Origin: Acidobacteriota bacterium
GTDB taxonomy: Bacteria > Acidobacteriota > Vicinamibacteria > Vicinamibacterales > 2-12-FULL-66-21
Assembly (NCBI GenBank): GCA_013362195.1
Contig: JABFWM010000043.1
Span: forward strand, 1-5,666
Length of the DNA: 5,666 bases
Reading direction: 5' to 3'
The notes beneath the pieces are model-generated. The model had not been told where the DNA came from, ran no database searches, and worked only from the letters and a program-made list of their open reading frames with translations. Shown in pieces: positions 5,666 to 5,666 of the stretch. A program made the translations under genes and the position numbers. How positions within the stretch are numbered: the first letter of the stretch is position 1; each line of letters opens with the position of its first letter.

Positions 5666-5666
5666 G

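Overview
The window is a GC-rich (roughly two-thirds G+C by eye), gene-dense stretch of a bacterial chromosome with five protein genes and little intergenic DNA. GC-rich third positions give many long spurious ORFs in other frames. The lineage cannot be fixed from sequence alone. The high GC, an exported amidohydrolase with an Arg/Gly/Pro-rich linker, and a CCACAGA-type intergenic repeat would fit Acidobacteriota (for example Vicinamibacteria), but that is a low-confidence inference.

Layout: (1) bases 1-1331, + strand: the 3' part of a purine/uracil-type (NCS2-like) permease whose start lies before the window. (2) 1332-1493: a short intergenic gap. (3) 1494-2195, + strand: a small polytopic DUF2306 membrane protein, whose end overlaps tail-to-tail with the next operon. 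(4) 4139-2159, - strand: a tightly overlapping methionine-salvage operon in the order mtnB-mtnD-mtnC. (5) 4140-4237: a 98-bp divergent intergenic region, relatively AT-rich in its right half, which must hold the start signals for both flanking units. (6) 4238-5524, + strand: an exported TIM-barrel amidohydrolase (amidohydrolase-2/ACMSD-like). (7) 5525-5666: a repeat with extreme strand asymmetry. It has 116 bases without a T, then 26 bases without an A that fold back on the repeat unit.

How the genes work together: MtnB, MtnC and MtnD carry out three successive steps of the aerobic methionine salvage pathway. MtnB dehydrates methylthioribulose-1-phosphate. MtnC converts the resulting diketone phosphate to acireductone by enolisation and dephosphorylation. 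MtnD cleaves acireductone with O2 to formate and 4-methylthio-2-oxobutyrate, the keto acid precursor of methionine. The upstream enzymes (MTA nucleosidase or phosphorylase, MTR kinase, MtnA) and the final transaminase are not in the window. The permease, the DUF2306 protein and the amidohydrolase are in separate transcription units and have no demonstrated link to salvage.

No new defence, mobile or RNA system is visible. The most unusual element is the T-free/A-free repeat at the right edge.
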